The notes below the pieces were generated by a model that did no database searches, was not told the origin of the DNA, and worked only from the letters and a program-made list of their open reading frames with translations. Position numbers and translations under genes: made by a program. Shown here one piece after another: positions 1 to 7,659 of a stretch of DNA of 16,871 nt. The stretch lies in the NCBI GenBank assembly GCA_003024985.2, contig PXIH01S0042970.1. The stretch is one strand, 5' to 3'. The stretch's first letter is position 1. Each line of letters opens with the position of its first letter. Origin of the DNA: Euperipatoides rowelli (lineage: Eukaryota > Onychophora > Udeonychophora > Euonychophora > Peripatopsidae).

Positions 1-1614
1 ATTATTTTTAATATTATCAGACATACTTGTTAGGGATTCAAAAAAACTAACAACGGTATAAGATTCCATGTTATTTGGAGCAATACTTAGTGCTTTATAC
101 ATAGAGTAGACAGAATCAAAATCTTTCCCAAGTTTTTTTAAAATAATTGCTCTATTTGCCCACAAACCAGAATAAGAAGGATTATTACGCAACATGTTAT
201 TAACATCTAACAAAGCTTTGTGATAATCTTTACTTTTATAACTTTCAATTACTTTCTCTATATTAACATTAGTAAACTTATTAGAATAAATTGCATTCAG
301 ACTCACTGTAATAATCAAACTTATAATTGAGATACAAGAAATTGAAGCTAAGAGAAACTTTTTATATCTTACTAACATAAAAAAACTACATATAAATCCA
401 GGAATTAAAATTAAATAGTAACATGGAACTAGAAATAAAAATGCTGTATTTTTTAATTTCAAAATTTCATTATAAGACAGTAGTTCTAATTCCGAATTTA
501 TATTTACATTTTTTGTTTGCCTTTTAGACATATAAGACTTTAAATAATGATATTTAAGTTGCTTACCTTTAATCTCATGTATACTTGCAGTTTTGGGCTC
601 AAAATATTTAAAATCCTCTATTTTAATAGAAACATTCCCATTAATAGTAGGTTTAATGGTATATGTTTGAATAACATATCCTTTATATCCATTTTTAGTA
701 GGTTTAAAATCATATTTTTTTTTTGCAGATAACATCTGTGCATTATATATTTCAAATTCAGGAAAATTTAAATATGGTAAATTACCTTCTCCAAAAATTT
801 TAATGACTATACTAAAAGTATCATCCTGAGTAATTTTTGTTGTTGTAGGAAGTTCATAATTAATTTTAAAGTTACCAACAGCTAAGGATTTTACCTCAGC
901 AGGAATAGATTTTACTTTTAATATAATATCAGGACTTTTTCTCTTGATATTACTGTCCATCTCAAATATCAAACTTGGAATTGTAATAGTACTAGAACCC
1001 TTTAAGGGTGTTAATATCCAATTATTTAAAGGCATATCTAGTATTTCTTTATCGTTAAAAGTTCGATATTCTTTATTTTCAAACATAGGCACTTGTTCTA
1101 GGATAGAATCCTTTACTCCACTAAAAGGACTTAGTGTAAAATATAAATTATTATTTAAAATCCAATTAACTCTTAAAACAAGACCTATACTTTCATATTC
1201 ATAAATTTCTCTTTTATTCAAATCCCAATATAAATTAATAGGTAAATCTATTTCAGCTACTTCATCAGCTCTTAAGACTACCAATTGGCTATCATGAGTC
1301 TTATATATCACCTTACCATTATAACTTATATTTAAGGGAGGAATTCTTACAAATCCAAGCTCATAAAAACAATATTCAAATACTATTTTTATAATATTCT
1401 TACCATTCTCGTTAATATTTGTAACAAAAGGTCCAAAAATATTTTTTTCAATTTGCTTATCTTTAATAAATTTCAATTGACTAATATTAATGCTTTTATC
1501 AGAATTATTTAGTTTTATTATCTGTGCAAGCTTAGCTCCTACAAGCACCTTATTATTAATATAATCCTCACCCAAAAGAGCATAAACATTAACAACCATG
1601 AAAATATTAAGCAT
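1..1614 (-). CDS. batD: BatD-like membrane protein with C-terminal TPR region (partial, runs off left edge)
   Basis: This frame stays open for 538 codons from an ATG at 1614 to the window edge, so the C-terminus is missing. It has a short hydrophobic N-terminus (about residues 1-15, weak signal peptide), then a long extracytoplasmic region (about 20-385) rich in beta-type sequence. Two transmembrane segments follow (about 388-414 and 419-441), then a helical part from about 452 onward that looks like tetratricopeptide repeats (ALLDVNNMLRNNPSYSGLWANRAIILKKLGKD, shown here only as residues about 470-498, is the clearest unit). The layout resembles BatD proteins of Bat (Bacteroides aerotolerance) clusters with a BatE-like TPR tail added. 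The start lies 5 bp after the stop of the upstream TPR gene, so it is probably the last gene of the same operon. A second in-frame ATG at 1600 is possible. The family call rests on layout and context; similarity in the extracytoplasmic part is weak. Confidence 0.7.
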   Translation of the reverse strand, partial: MLNIFMVVNVYALLGEDYINNKVLVGAKLAQIIKLNNSDKSINISQLKFIKDKQIEKNIFGPFVTNINENGKNIIKIVFEYCFYELGFVRIPPLNISYNGKVIYKTHDSQLVVLRADEVAEIDLPINLYWDLNKREIYEYESIGLVLRVNWILNNNLYFTLSPFSGVKDSILEQVPMFENKEYRTFNDKEILDMPLNNWILTPLKGSSTITIPSLIFEMDSNIKRKSPDIILKVKSIPAEVKSLAVGNFKINYELPTTTKITQDDTFSIVIKIFGEGNLPYLNFPEFEIYNAQMLSAKKKYDFKPTKNGYKGYVIQTYTIKPTINGNVSIKIEDFKYFEPKTASIHEIKGKQLKYHYLKSYMSKRQTKNVNINSELELLSYNEILKLKNTAFLFLVPCYYLILIPGFICSFFMLVRYKKFLLASISCISIISLIITVSLNAIYSNKFTNVNIEKVIESYKSKDYHKALLDVNNMLRNNPSYSGLWANRAIILKKLGKDFDSVYSMYKALSIAPNNMESYTVVSFFESLTSMSDNIKNN

Positions 1615-1619
1615 GATTA

Positions 1620-2210
1620 TTACCAATCTTCTATTGAAAAAGCCTTTTGATCTTTCCCAGAAGCTCTTAACCATATGATCTTCTCCATACCATTAACATA
1701 TCTTAAGAAAGCATCATTACTCTCTTCATATTTTTTATTATCATCAATCTTTAGTGAACTATAAGCTGACTCAATTGCTCTTGTTTTTATCATTGAAAGT
1801 TCAAAATTATATTTTGCACTATAACTATTAGGATTAAGTTTTATTGCTTTCTTAAAAGCTTCTTCTGCCTTTTTGTAAAGCCCTTGATTATAGTATATTA
1901 TACCTTCATTATAATTAATATTAAAACTAAGATAAAGGTCCCCACTTTCTTTAGCACGTGCGAAAGCCCTAATAGCGCTTTCATATTCTCCTAAAGAATA
2001 AAAAACAACTCCAAGATTATAATAAGCCCATGGAGCAAAGTTAAAATCTTCTGTTATATTATAATAAACTGAAATCGAATTTTGATAATTACCCCTTATA
2101 TATTCATAATTACCTATGGACATCATTGACATAAATTTCACATTTGAACATGAACTACAAAATATTAAAATTATAAAATATAAAATCCTCCTTAAAAAGT
2201 TTCGTCCCAT
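1620..2210 (-). CDS. TPR protein of the Bat cluster, possible lipoprotein (BatC-like)
   Basis: A 196-residue protein. The N-terminus has basic residues (R3, R7, R8), then a hydrophobic stretch (9-17) and cysteines at 18 and 21. The CSSC-SN context could be a loose spirochaetal lipobox with C21 as the lipidated residue, or it may simply be an anchor. Residues about 34-135 form three or so TPR units; the clearest are around AWAYYNLGVVFYSLGEYE (56-73) and the stretch with YNEGIIYYNQGLYKKAEEAFKKA (about 98-120, cited by position). TPRs mediate protein-protein contacts, so a scaffold for the neighbouring vWA proteins is a fair inference. The ATG at 2210 has a strong ribosome site (AGGTGA) 4 bases upstream. 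It overlaps the end of the upstream vWA gene by 19 bp, which suggests translational coupling. Lipidation is uncertain. Confidence 0.8.
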   Translation of the reverse strand: MGRNFLRRILYFIILIFCSSCSNVKFMSMMSIGNYEYIRGNYQNSISVYYNITEDFNFAPWAYYNLGVVFYSLGEYESAIRAFARAKESGDLYLSFNINYNEGIIYYNQGLYKKAEEAFKKAIKLNPNSYSAKYNFELSMIKTRAIESAYSSLKIDDNKKYEESNDAFLRYVNGMEKIIWLRASGKDQKAFSIEDW

Positions 2211-3181
2211 TTTATCACCTTAACCAATACACAAAGCATTATACACATCAAAGATACTAATAAAAAAATTTTATATCTTGATACTGGAACTAATGTTATT
2301 GAACTTGCAATTTTTTGTGTTATTTCATTCTTAATATCACCTACTATGGTATTAATTCCTTTTAAATATAAATTATAATAATTACCTTCCAAAACAGCTG
2401 TTAAAATCTTTAAATTACCCTCATTAAGAGCCGTCTTTACTATCTGACCTTTCTTGTCTTTAACATAAGATTTGTTATTTATTAAAGATTCTGGAAGAAT
2501 AGAACCAATGCCAATGATGAAACTTTTCACTCTATTGTATTTAACTAAATCTTGAAATTTATAGTATTTACTACTAGACCAGTCATCACCATCACTAAGC
2601 ACTATTAAGAAATTATGATAAAAATCATTATTTAAATTCCTTAATACTCTCTCTACGCCAGTACCCAAAAAACTACCAGGAGAATTTATCCAATCCGGGT
2701 TAATATTATTAACAAGTTGCTCAAGACCATAAATGTCTTTAGAAAAAGGAAAAAATGTAATTGCTTGTCCTTTAAATGCAGTTAGGGAGTACTCAACAGG
2801 CTCAAAACTTTGCAAGATCAAGTTTATTAAAGCCTTAGCATTTTCAAGTCTACTAAGAACTTTATTTTTATCTTTACCGAGCATACTGTTAGAAATATCC
2901 AAAACAAAAGATATCCTAACCTCTATCCTTTCATCTTCAACAGTTTTTTTATCCCATATAACATCTGACATAGATATTATTAAAAATAATAAACTTAATA
3001 GAAATAAAGTTGTCATTAAAATTTTCTTAATATAGTAATTTCTAGTATATAAATTATTTTTATACATTAAACTTAAAGTCTTAAAAAAAGAAACAGAGCT
3101 TCTAAAATTACTTATAGAAACTAGTAAAATAAAGAACAAAACAATAAAAAGATAGAAACTATTATGATTATATATACTCAC
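2192..3181 (-). CDS. batB: BatB-like membrane-anchored von Willebrand A domain protein
   Basis: A 329-residue protein. It has transmembrane segments at about 8-24, 53-72 and 303-323, with a vWA domain between the second and third (about 88-285). The metal-ion-dependent adhesion site (MIDAS) is complete: DISNS at 95-99, T174 in GTG, and SDGDD at 196-200. The two-helix, vWA, one-helix layout is typical of BatA/BatB, which are thought to sit in the inner membrane with the vWA domain in the periplasm. By position it corresponds to B. burgdorferi BB0172, which has been reported as an integrin-binding vWA protein; whether that applies here is unknown. The start is GTG at 3181, overlapping the upstream stop codon as GTGA, with AGAAG a few bases upstream. 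No better start exists before the first hydrophobic segment. Confidence 0.85.
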   Translation of the reverse strand: MSIYNHNSFYLFIVLFFILLVSISNFRSSVSFFKTLSLMYKNNLYTRNYYIKKILMTTLFLLSLLFLIISMSDVIWDKKTVEDERIEVRISFVLDISNSMLGKDKNKVLSRLENAKALINLILQSFEPVEYSLTAFKGQAITFFPFSKDIYGLEQLVNNINPDWINSPGSFLGTGVERVLRNLNNDFYHNFLIVLSDGDDWSSSKYYKFQDLVKYNRVKSFIIGIGSILPESLINNKSYVKDKKGQIVKTALNEGNLKILTAVLEGNYYNLYLKGINTIVGDIKNEITQKIASSITLVPVSRYKIFLLVSLMCIMLCVLVKVIKWDETF

Positions 3182-4179
3182 AAAACTTCTCTTAAAACTA
3201 GTTTAGCAATTAAAAAATGAAGAACTAACAGACAAAAAGTTATCAATAAAAACTCTTTATGTATATCATTATTTTTTACCATAATCTTTATTTTCCTTTC
3301 AATATTTTCTTTATTAGAAAAATCTTGTATTGAAACTTGAAATGAAAAATCATCACTTACAGGGTAAAATTTACCCCCTGATTTGTTAGAAATATAAGAT
3401 AAAACATGAACATCGTACACTTCTTCAAGAATACTTTTATGAATCATGCCGGATCTTGTTTTAAAACTAACTCCAAATCTATCATTACTTCCAATTCCAA
3501 AAGAATATATTCTAACTCCAAGGCCTTTTGCTAAATTAACCACTTGATCTTTGTGGACTTCATCAGAATTAATAACCCCATCTGTAAAAACTATAACAGA
3601 TTTCTTTGACGCCTCTGAATTCTTCAGATGAGAAAGCGCAATAGAAACAGCAAGCCCTAATGCTGATCCATTCCCTAAGTCCATAATATAAAGATCGTTT
3701 AGCCTCTCATAAAAAAATTCCTTATTCTGAGTTAGTGGGACAATAACAGATACATCTTTAGCAAATACAACCAAACCAATGTTGTCATTATCTCTTTGTT
3801 CAACAAAGCGCTTAATAAGCTCTCGTGAAAATTCAAATCTATTTTTAGAAAAAAACTCCATAGCTCCCATACTAGGAGAAATATCTAAAACTATAACAAT
3901 ATCAACTCCAGTACTTAAATATACTGTTTTTTTTTCTGTAATTGAAGGGCCAGCTAAGGACAATATCATAATAATAATCGACAAATAAAAAAGAATATTA
4001 GAAATAATATAAATAGATTTTATTTTATAATCCACTATTGTTAATTTATTAGTCTTTCCATATAAAACAAGTGGAAATTCTATTTTTCCACCTCTTCTCT
4101 CAAAAAAATGTTCAAAATATACTAAGAAAACAAGAGGAATAAGAAAAAATAAGTATAAAGGTTCATTAAATGTTATCAT
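3178..4179 (-). CDS. batA: BatA-like membrane-anchored von Willebrand A domain protein
   Basis: A 333-residue protein from the ATG at 4179. I preferred this to an upstream TTG at 4203 because AAAGGG lies 5 bases before the ATG, while the TTG has no ribosome site and would lengthen the overlap with the upstream gene to 38 bp. Transmembrane segments are at about 8-22, 55-75 and 311-328. The vWA domain lies at about 90-285. MIDAS residues are D99, S101 and S103 (DISPS) and D200 (TDG); the usual threonine of the second loop appears as serine (GNGSALG, S172), which may still bind metal. It probably pairs with the BatB-like neighbour, whose start overlaps its stop by 4 bp. Bat clusters have been linked to oxidative-stress tolerance and envelope function in other bacteria; the precise role is unknown. 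Confidence 0.88.
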   Translation of the reverse strand: MITFNEPLYLFFLIPLVFLVYFEHFFERRGGKIEFPLVLYGKTNKLTIVDYKIKSIYIISNILFYLSIIIMILSLAGPSITEKKTVYLSTGVDIVIVLDISPSMGAMEFFSKNRFEFSRELIKRFVEQRDNDNIGLVVFAKDVSVIVPLTQNKEFFYERLNDLYIMDLGNGSALGLAVSIALSHLKNSEASKKSVIVFTDGVINSDEVHKDQVVNLAKGLGVRIYSFGIGSNDRFGVSFKTRSGMIHKSILEEVYDVHVLSYISNKSGGKFYPVSDDFSFQVSIQDFSNKENIERKIKIMVKNNDIHKEFLLITFCLLVLHFLIAKLVLREVL

Positions 4180-5062
4180 ATTGCCCTTTACTAAATTCTT
4201 CAAATTGTATACAAGAATGTTTTAAATCTTTACAAACCAAATATAAATTTTGCTTTGAAATGTCTATATGACTAAATTTGTTTAAGTCTGAGATTCTTAA
4301 AATATTAACAAAAATTGCTTCTATCTCATATGGCACTTTAATTGCCTTTAATATCTTTGATATTTCAGTTGTAGTAACAGCACTAAAATCATATTCTAGT
4401 TTCTTAGACAAATAGACTCTTAATGCTGAATTAAGTAAATTACAAAATTCTTCTTGCTTTGCTTCATTGATATACTTATCAAGTAAAATAAATTGTTTTA
4501 ACATTCTCTTATATGGCTTTTTAACGTCATGTTTATATTTCAAGTAGTTAAAAAATTTTTTTATTATGATGAAAAATTTAATAATCAAATAAGGTGTCAT
4601 AATAATAAGCAGTAAGACCACAAAAAAGTAAGTACTAGTACCAGGTAGAAATAATATTCCCTTTATATCTTTTACTTTAAACCCATCTTCATCTGAAGTA
4701 AGCCTTAATGTATTGATTTTTATATCTTGAAGCATTAATTTCTTAACTACCCCATCCTTAACCAGATCGCCAATATACATAGAAGGTAACTTATTACTTC
4801 CTATATAAAAAGATACAAAACGAATGGTTAATTCATTTTGATTAGTATCAAAATAGACATTATTAATTTCTACAAATTCATTCCTAATAGGAGCCACTTT
4901 TTTGGGTTCAAATAACACACCTTCTTCAAATCTAAAAGTAAGCTTATGGTCAACATCATCACCTACATAGTACCTTGCTGGAAGAAAAAATACACTTATG
5001 ATTTCATATGAAAATAAACTAGAAGCAAATAAAAAAGTTCCAAGAAACAAAAAAAAATTCAA
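4166..5062 (-). CDS. Bat-cluster membrane protein with extracytoplasmic domain and cytoplasmic tail
   Basis: A 298-residue protein. It has a signal-like hydrophobic N-terminus (1-18), an extracytoplasmic domain of about 125 residues (19-143), one transmembrane segment (about 144-168) and a basic cytoplasmic tail. The tail contains a segment (about 205-240) with the pattern ALRVYLSKKL followed by TTTEISKIL. Similar short tails occur in BatD and in DUF4381-like proteins encoded between DUF58 and BatA genes. I do not recognise a specific function. The start is TTG at 5062: GAGG, within the end of the upstream gene, lies 8 bases before it, and no other start exists ahead of the hydrophobic segment. 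It begins 5 bp after the DUF58 gene and its end overlaps the batA start. The DUF4381 comparison is by pattern and position and is uncertain. Confidence 0.75.
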   Translation of the reverse strand: MNFFLFLGTFLFASSLFSYEIISVFFLPARYYVGDDVDHKLTFRFEEGVLFEPKKVAPIRNEFVEINNVYFDTNQNELTIRFVSFYIGSNKLPSMYIGDLVKDGVVKKLMLQDIKINTLRLTSDEDGFKVKDIKGILFLPGTSTYFFVVLLLIIMTPYLIIKFFIIIKKFFNYLKYKHDVKKPYKRMLKQFILLDKYINEAKQEEFCNLLNSALRVYLSKKLEYDFSAVTTTEISKILKAIKVPYEIEAIFVNILRISDLNKFSHIDISKQNLYLVCKDLKHSCIQFEEFSKGQYDNI

Positions 5063-5067
5063 GAATT

Positions 5068-5943
5068 TTACCTCTTCTTTAGTAAAAGTTTTAGTTTTTT
5101 AAAGACATCATCATAAGTATCAATTTCTATAAAATTTATATTTGCTCTCATGCACTCTTTTTTCCATTTTAATTTATTCAAAGCCCAATAATTCTTGTAA
5201 ACTTGCATTGATCTCTTGCTAGAACCAGAAATCAAATAATTTTTTTTAGACTCAATATCACAATACGTTACAAGTCCAATATTAGGCAAAAACTTATCAA
5301 AATAATCTGTAATTCTTATTGCAATAACATTATGTCTTTTGCTAAGAACAATTAGAGCTTCATAGTAATCATCAGACTTAAAATCAGAAATAATAATAAT
5401 TAATGATCTTTTCTTATAAAACTCTGCTGTATTTTTTATTATATAACCTAGATTACTTCCTTGTAATAGCATTCTGTTAACTGTTTTTTGTAAGATTAAT
5501 CCTAAGTGTTGACCACCCTTTGAAGGTGGAATAAATTGATCTGTAGCCTGAGAAAAAAAAGTCACTCCTATTTTATCATTATTGAAAAAAGCCATATGTG
5601 CAAAAATAGCAACCAGCAGGTCTTCAATGTCTTTCTTATTAAAAACACTACCCAAACTCATAGATAAAGAGTTATCAACAATCAAATGCAAATTCATCCC
5701 CTTGTCTTCTTTAAAAACTTTAGTATAAATATTATCTGTTTTTGCACTTATATTCCAATCAATAAACCTTGAGTCATCAGCTTCTTCATAAGGACGAAAT
5801 TCATGAAACTCAAGACCAATGCCTTTAAATATCGAATTATATCCTCCTGAGCTTAACTCTAAAAGCATTTTTCTGGAAAACAATTTAAGTGATTTTATTT
5901 TAGTACTAGTAGAACTACCTAAAATAGGTTTACCATGTTCCAT
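5068..5943 (-). CDS. DUF58 family protein of the MoxR/Bat cluster
   Basis: A 291-residue soluble-looking protein with no signal peptide or membrane segment. The DUF58 signature is clear at about 42-75: G-LEFHEFRPYEEADDSRFIDW, with the IDWN-SAKT block at 61-69, given here by position. It is followed by a vWA-like fold whose first MIDAS motif is D90-N-S-L-S94. DUF58 proteins are nearly always encoded beside MoxR ATPases and may act as partners or substrates; the biochemical role is not established. The ATG at 5943 has AAGGAT about 6 bases upstream and follows the moxR stop by 13 bp. Downstream it is nearly joined to the next gene, and its last codons carry that gene's ribosome site. The family assignment is strong; the function is inferred from family context only. 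Confidence 0.9.
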   Translation of the reverse strand: MEHGKPILGSSTSTKIKSLKLFSRKMLLELSSGGYNSIFKGIGLEFHEFRPYEEADDSRFIDWNISAKTDNIYTKVFKEDKGMNLHLIVDNSLSMSLGSVFNKKDIEDLLVAIFAHMAFFNNDKIGVTFFSQATDQFIPPSKGGQHLGLILQKTVNRMLLQGSNLGYIIKNTAEFYKKRSLIIIISDFKSDDYYEALIVLSKRHNVIAIRITDYFDKFLPNIGLVTYCDIESKKNYLISGSSKRSMQVYKNYWALNKLKWKKECMRANINFIEIDTYDDVFKKLKLLLKKR

Positions 5944-5956
5944 GAATTAATCCTTA

Positions 5957-6949
5957 CTAAGGAAGTGCTACAGCAGAAAGTAATATTTTGACTATATCAT
6001 CTGTGTCCATCTCTTCAACTTCTGCCTCATAAGACGAAATAATTCTATGTCTAAGAACGTTTAACGCTACAGCCTTAACATCTTCGGGTAAAACAAAAGT
6101 CCTTCCTTCATAAAGCGCATTAACTCTTGCGCATTTAAGTAAGCTTAACGATGCCCGTGGAGAAGCACCATATTCAATATACTTTGTGAAAGGATAAGCC
6201 TTTTTGTCCTTTTCTCTAGATGCTGCAATCAAAGTTACAATATAAAGTATTATCTTATCATCTACTTTAACTTTTTCAATTACACGTTTTAAATCTAAAA
6301 GAGAATAAAGATTCATTATCTTAGCAACTCTAATGCGTTCTATTCCACCATCTATGGAAAAAAGTTTAAGCATTCTAATTTCATCTTTAAGTGAAGGATA
6401 ATTAACCTTAATTTTTAAAAGAAATCTATCAAGCTGTGCTCCTGGTAAATTATAAGTACCTTCTTGTTCAATTGGATTTTGAGTTGCTAAGACAAAAAAT
6501 GGTTCAGGAAGTTTATGTGTCTCATCACCCAAAGTAACTTGTCTTTCATTCATTGCTTCTAAAAGTGCTGATTGTACCTTTGCAGGGGCTCTGTTAATCT
6601 CATCAGTTAAAACAATGTTAGAAAATATAGGCCCTTTTCGTACTTTAAAAGTTCCAGTATTACTTTTATACACCATATTACCTGTTAGGTCAGAAGGTAG
6701 TAAGTCGGGAGTAAACTGTATCCTTTTGAAATCAAACTCTAAAACATCAGCCACTGTTTGAACTGCTAAAGTTTTAGCAAGCCCGGGAACTCCTTCTAGT
6801 AACACGTGTCCTTCTGTTAGTATCCCCATTAAAATAGCATCTATCATCTCTTTTTGACCAAGCACCCTACTTGATACTTCACGTCTAAACTTATTAACTA
6901 ACTGTAATGCATTTTCTATTTCAGAGTCTACTTGGAAATGATTGTTCAT
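5957..6949 (-). CDS. moxR: MoxR family AAA+ ATPase
   Basis: A 330-residue AAA+ ATPase of normal MoxR length. Walker A is GVPGLAKT at 53-60, Walker B is VLTDE at 113-117, sensor 1 is ATQNP at 155-159, followed by the family block EQEGTYNLPGAQLDRF at 161-176. The arginine-containing GASPRAS block lies near 262-268. MoxR proteins are thought to act as chaperones for metal-cofactor insertion or assembly of vWA-domain partners, which fits the DUF58 and two vWA genes downstream. The usual PEAQ tetrapeptide reads PGAQ here, a small departure. The ATG at 6949 has AAGGAAAG about 9 bases upstream. It is the first gene of the Bat cluster, 86 bp after rsmG on the same strand. Function is inferred from the family. 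Confidence 0.93.
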   Translation of the reverse strand: MNNHFQVDSEIENALQLVNKFRREVSSRVLGQKEMIDAILMGILTEGHVLLEGVPGLAKTLAVQTVADVLEFDFKRIQFTPDLLPSDLTGNMVYKSNTGTFKVRKGPIFSNIVLTDEINRAPAKVQSALLEAMNERQVTLGDETHKLPEPFFVLATQNPIEQEGTYNLPGAQLDRFLLKIKVNYPSLKDEIRMLKLFSIDGGIERIRVAKIMNLYSLLDLKRVIEKVKVDDKIILYIVTLIAASREKDKKAYPFTKYIEYGASPRASLSLLKCARVNALYEGRTFVLPEDVKAVALNVLRHRIISSYEAEVEEMDTDDIVKILLSAVALP

Positions 6950-6996
6950 CTTGATATACTTTCCTTTTATAATCTTGTAACATTTAAATTCACATG

Positions 6997-7035
6997 CTTC
7001 TTAGAAGTATACTAAAATAAACATAATATAAACAA
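6997..7035 (-). promoter_or_regulatory. Candidate promoter and short palindrome ahead of moxR
   Basis: On the minus strand a -35-like TTGTTT (7035-7030) is followed after 18 bp by TATACT (7011-7006), a good -10. Directly overlapping and downstream is an 11-bp palindrome, CTTCTTAGAAG (6997-7007), with 5-bp arms. This would let the Bat cluster be transcribed apart from rsmG. The -35 is poor and such matches are common in AT-rich DNA, so this is tentative. Confidence 0.3.
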
Positions 7036-7659
7036 CTATGCGTAAAGTAACAAAAAATTCCTCTCTTTGTTTATGTTGAATGTTTGTTTTTTCACTTCAA
7101 TCCTAGTAAAAATATTTTCTAGCTCTTTAATTTCTTGCTTCAGTTTATCCATTCTACTCTTGTAAACCAATATTATTCCCCTTTCTTGTAGTTTGTTTTT
7201 TAAAATATTAGCATATAAAGAAATTTTTCTAAAAGCTCTCATTGTAATGAATTCAAATTTGTCATAAACGTGCTCAATTTCTTGTTCAATTACTTCTACG
7301 TTAGACAGATCAAGTATTATTTTTATATTTTTTAAAAAAATTACTTTTTTTTTTGATCTTTCCAATAGCACATAGCTTCTTTTATCATCAAAAATGGAAA
7401 GAGCAATGCCAGGAAACCCCGTTCCACTTCCAACATCAAGAATTTTATTTGGATTAAACTCTTTTATTAAAGACAGTCCTGTAAGAGAATCTATCACATG
7501 ATCCATCAAAATAGAATCAAAATTACTAGCTTTAGCAGAAAGCAAATTAAATCTATTGTTAAATAACAGAATATCGCTTATATATTTCATTACTTTCTCA
7601 AGTTGCAAACTCGTATATTGTAAACCTAATTTTTCTAAAATTTTTTCTACTGATTTCAT
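7036..7659 (-). CDS. rsmG: 16S rRNA (guanine-N7) methyltransferase RsmG
   Basis: A 207-residue enzyme of usual GidB/RsmG length. It methylates G527 (E. coli numbering) of 16S rRNA at N7, using S-adenosylmethionine. The SAM-binding loop is ILDVGSGTGFPG at 73-84, the acidic end of the next strand is E100, and the family's ITMRAF block lies at 138-143, with R141 conserved. The ATG at 7659 overlaps the mnmG stop as ATGA, so translation is probably coupled to mnmG. A run of ten A residues occurs within the coding strand near codons 102-105 (SKKK), an in-frame homopolymer that could be slippage-prone. Loss of this enzyme in other bacteria gives low-level streptomycin resistance, which is general knowledge and not shown here. 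Identification is firm. Confidence 0.95.
   Translation of the reverse strand: MKSVEKILEKLGLQYTSLQLEKVMKYISDILLFNNRFNLLSAKASNFDSILMDHVIDSLTGLSLIKEFNPNKILDVGSGTGFPGIALSIFDDKRSYVLLERSKKKVIFLKNIKIILDLSNVEVIEQEIEHVYDKFEFITMRAFRKISLYANILKNKLQERGIILVYKSRMDKLKQEIKELENIFTRIEVKKQTFNINKERNFLLLYA

Noticed and set aside
547-1204. Small plus-strand reading frames at 547-732 and 944-1204
   Set aside because: They lie opposite the open batD-like frame, have no ribosome sites and no recognisable product.
2733-3988. Plus-strand frames at 2733-3035 and 3779-3988
   Set aside because: They are antisense to the MIDAS-bearing parts of the vWA genes, whose coding evidence is strong.
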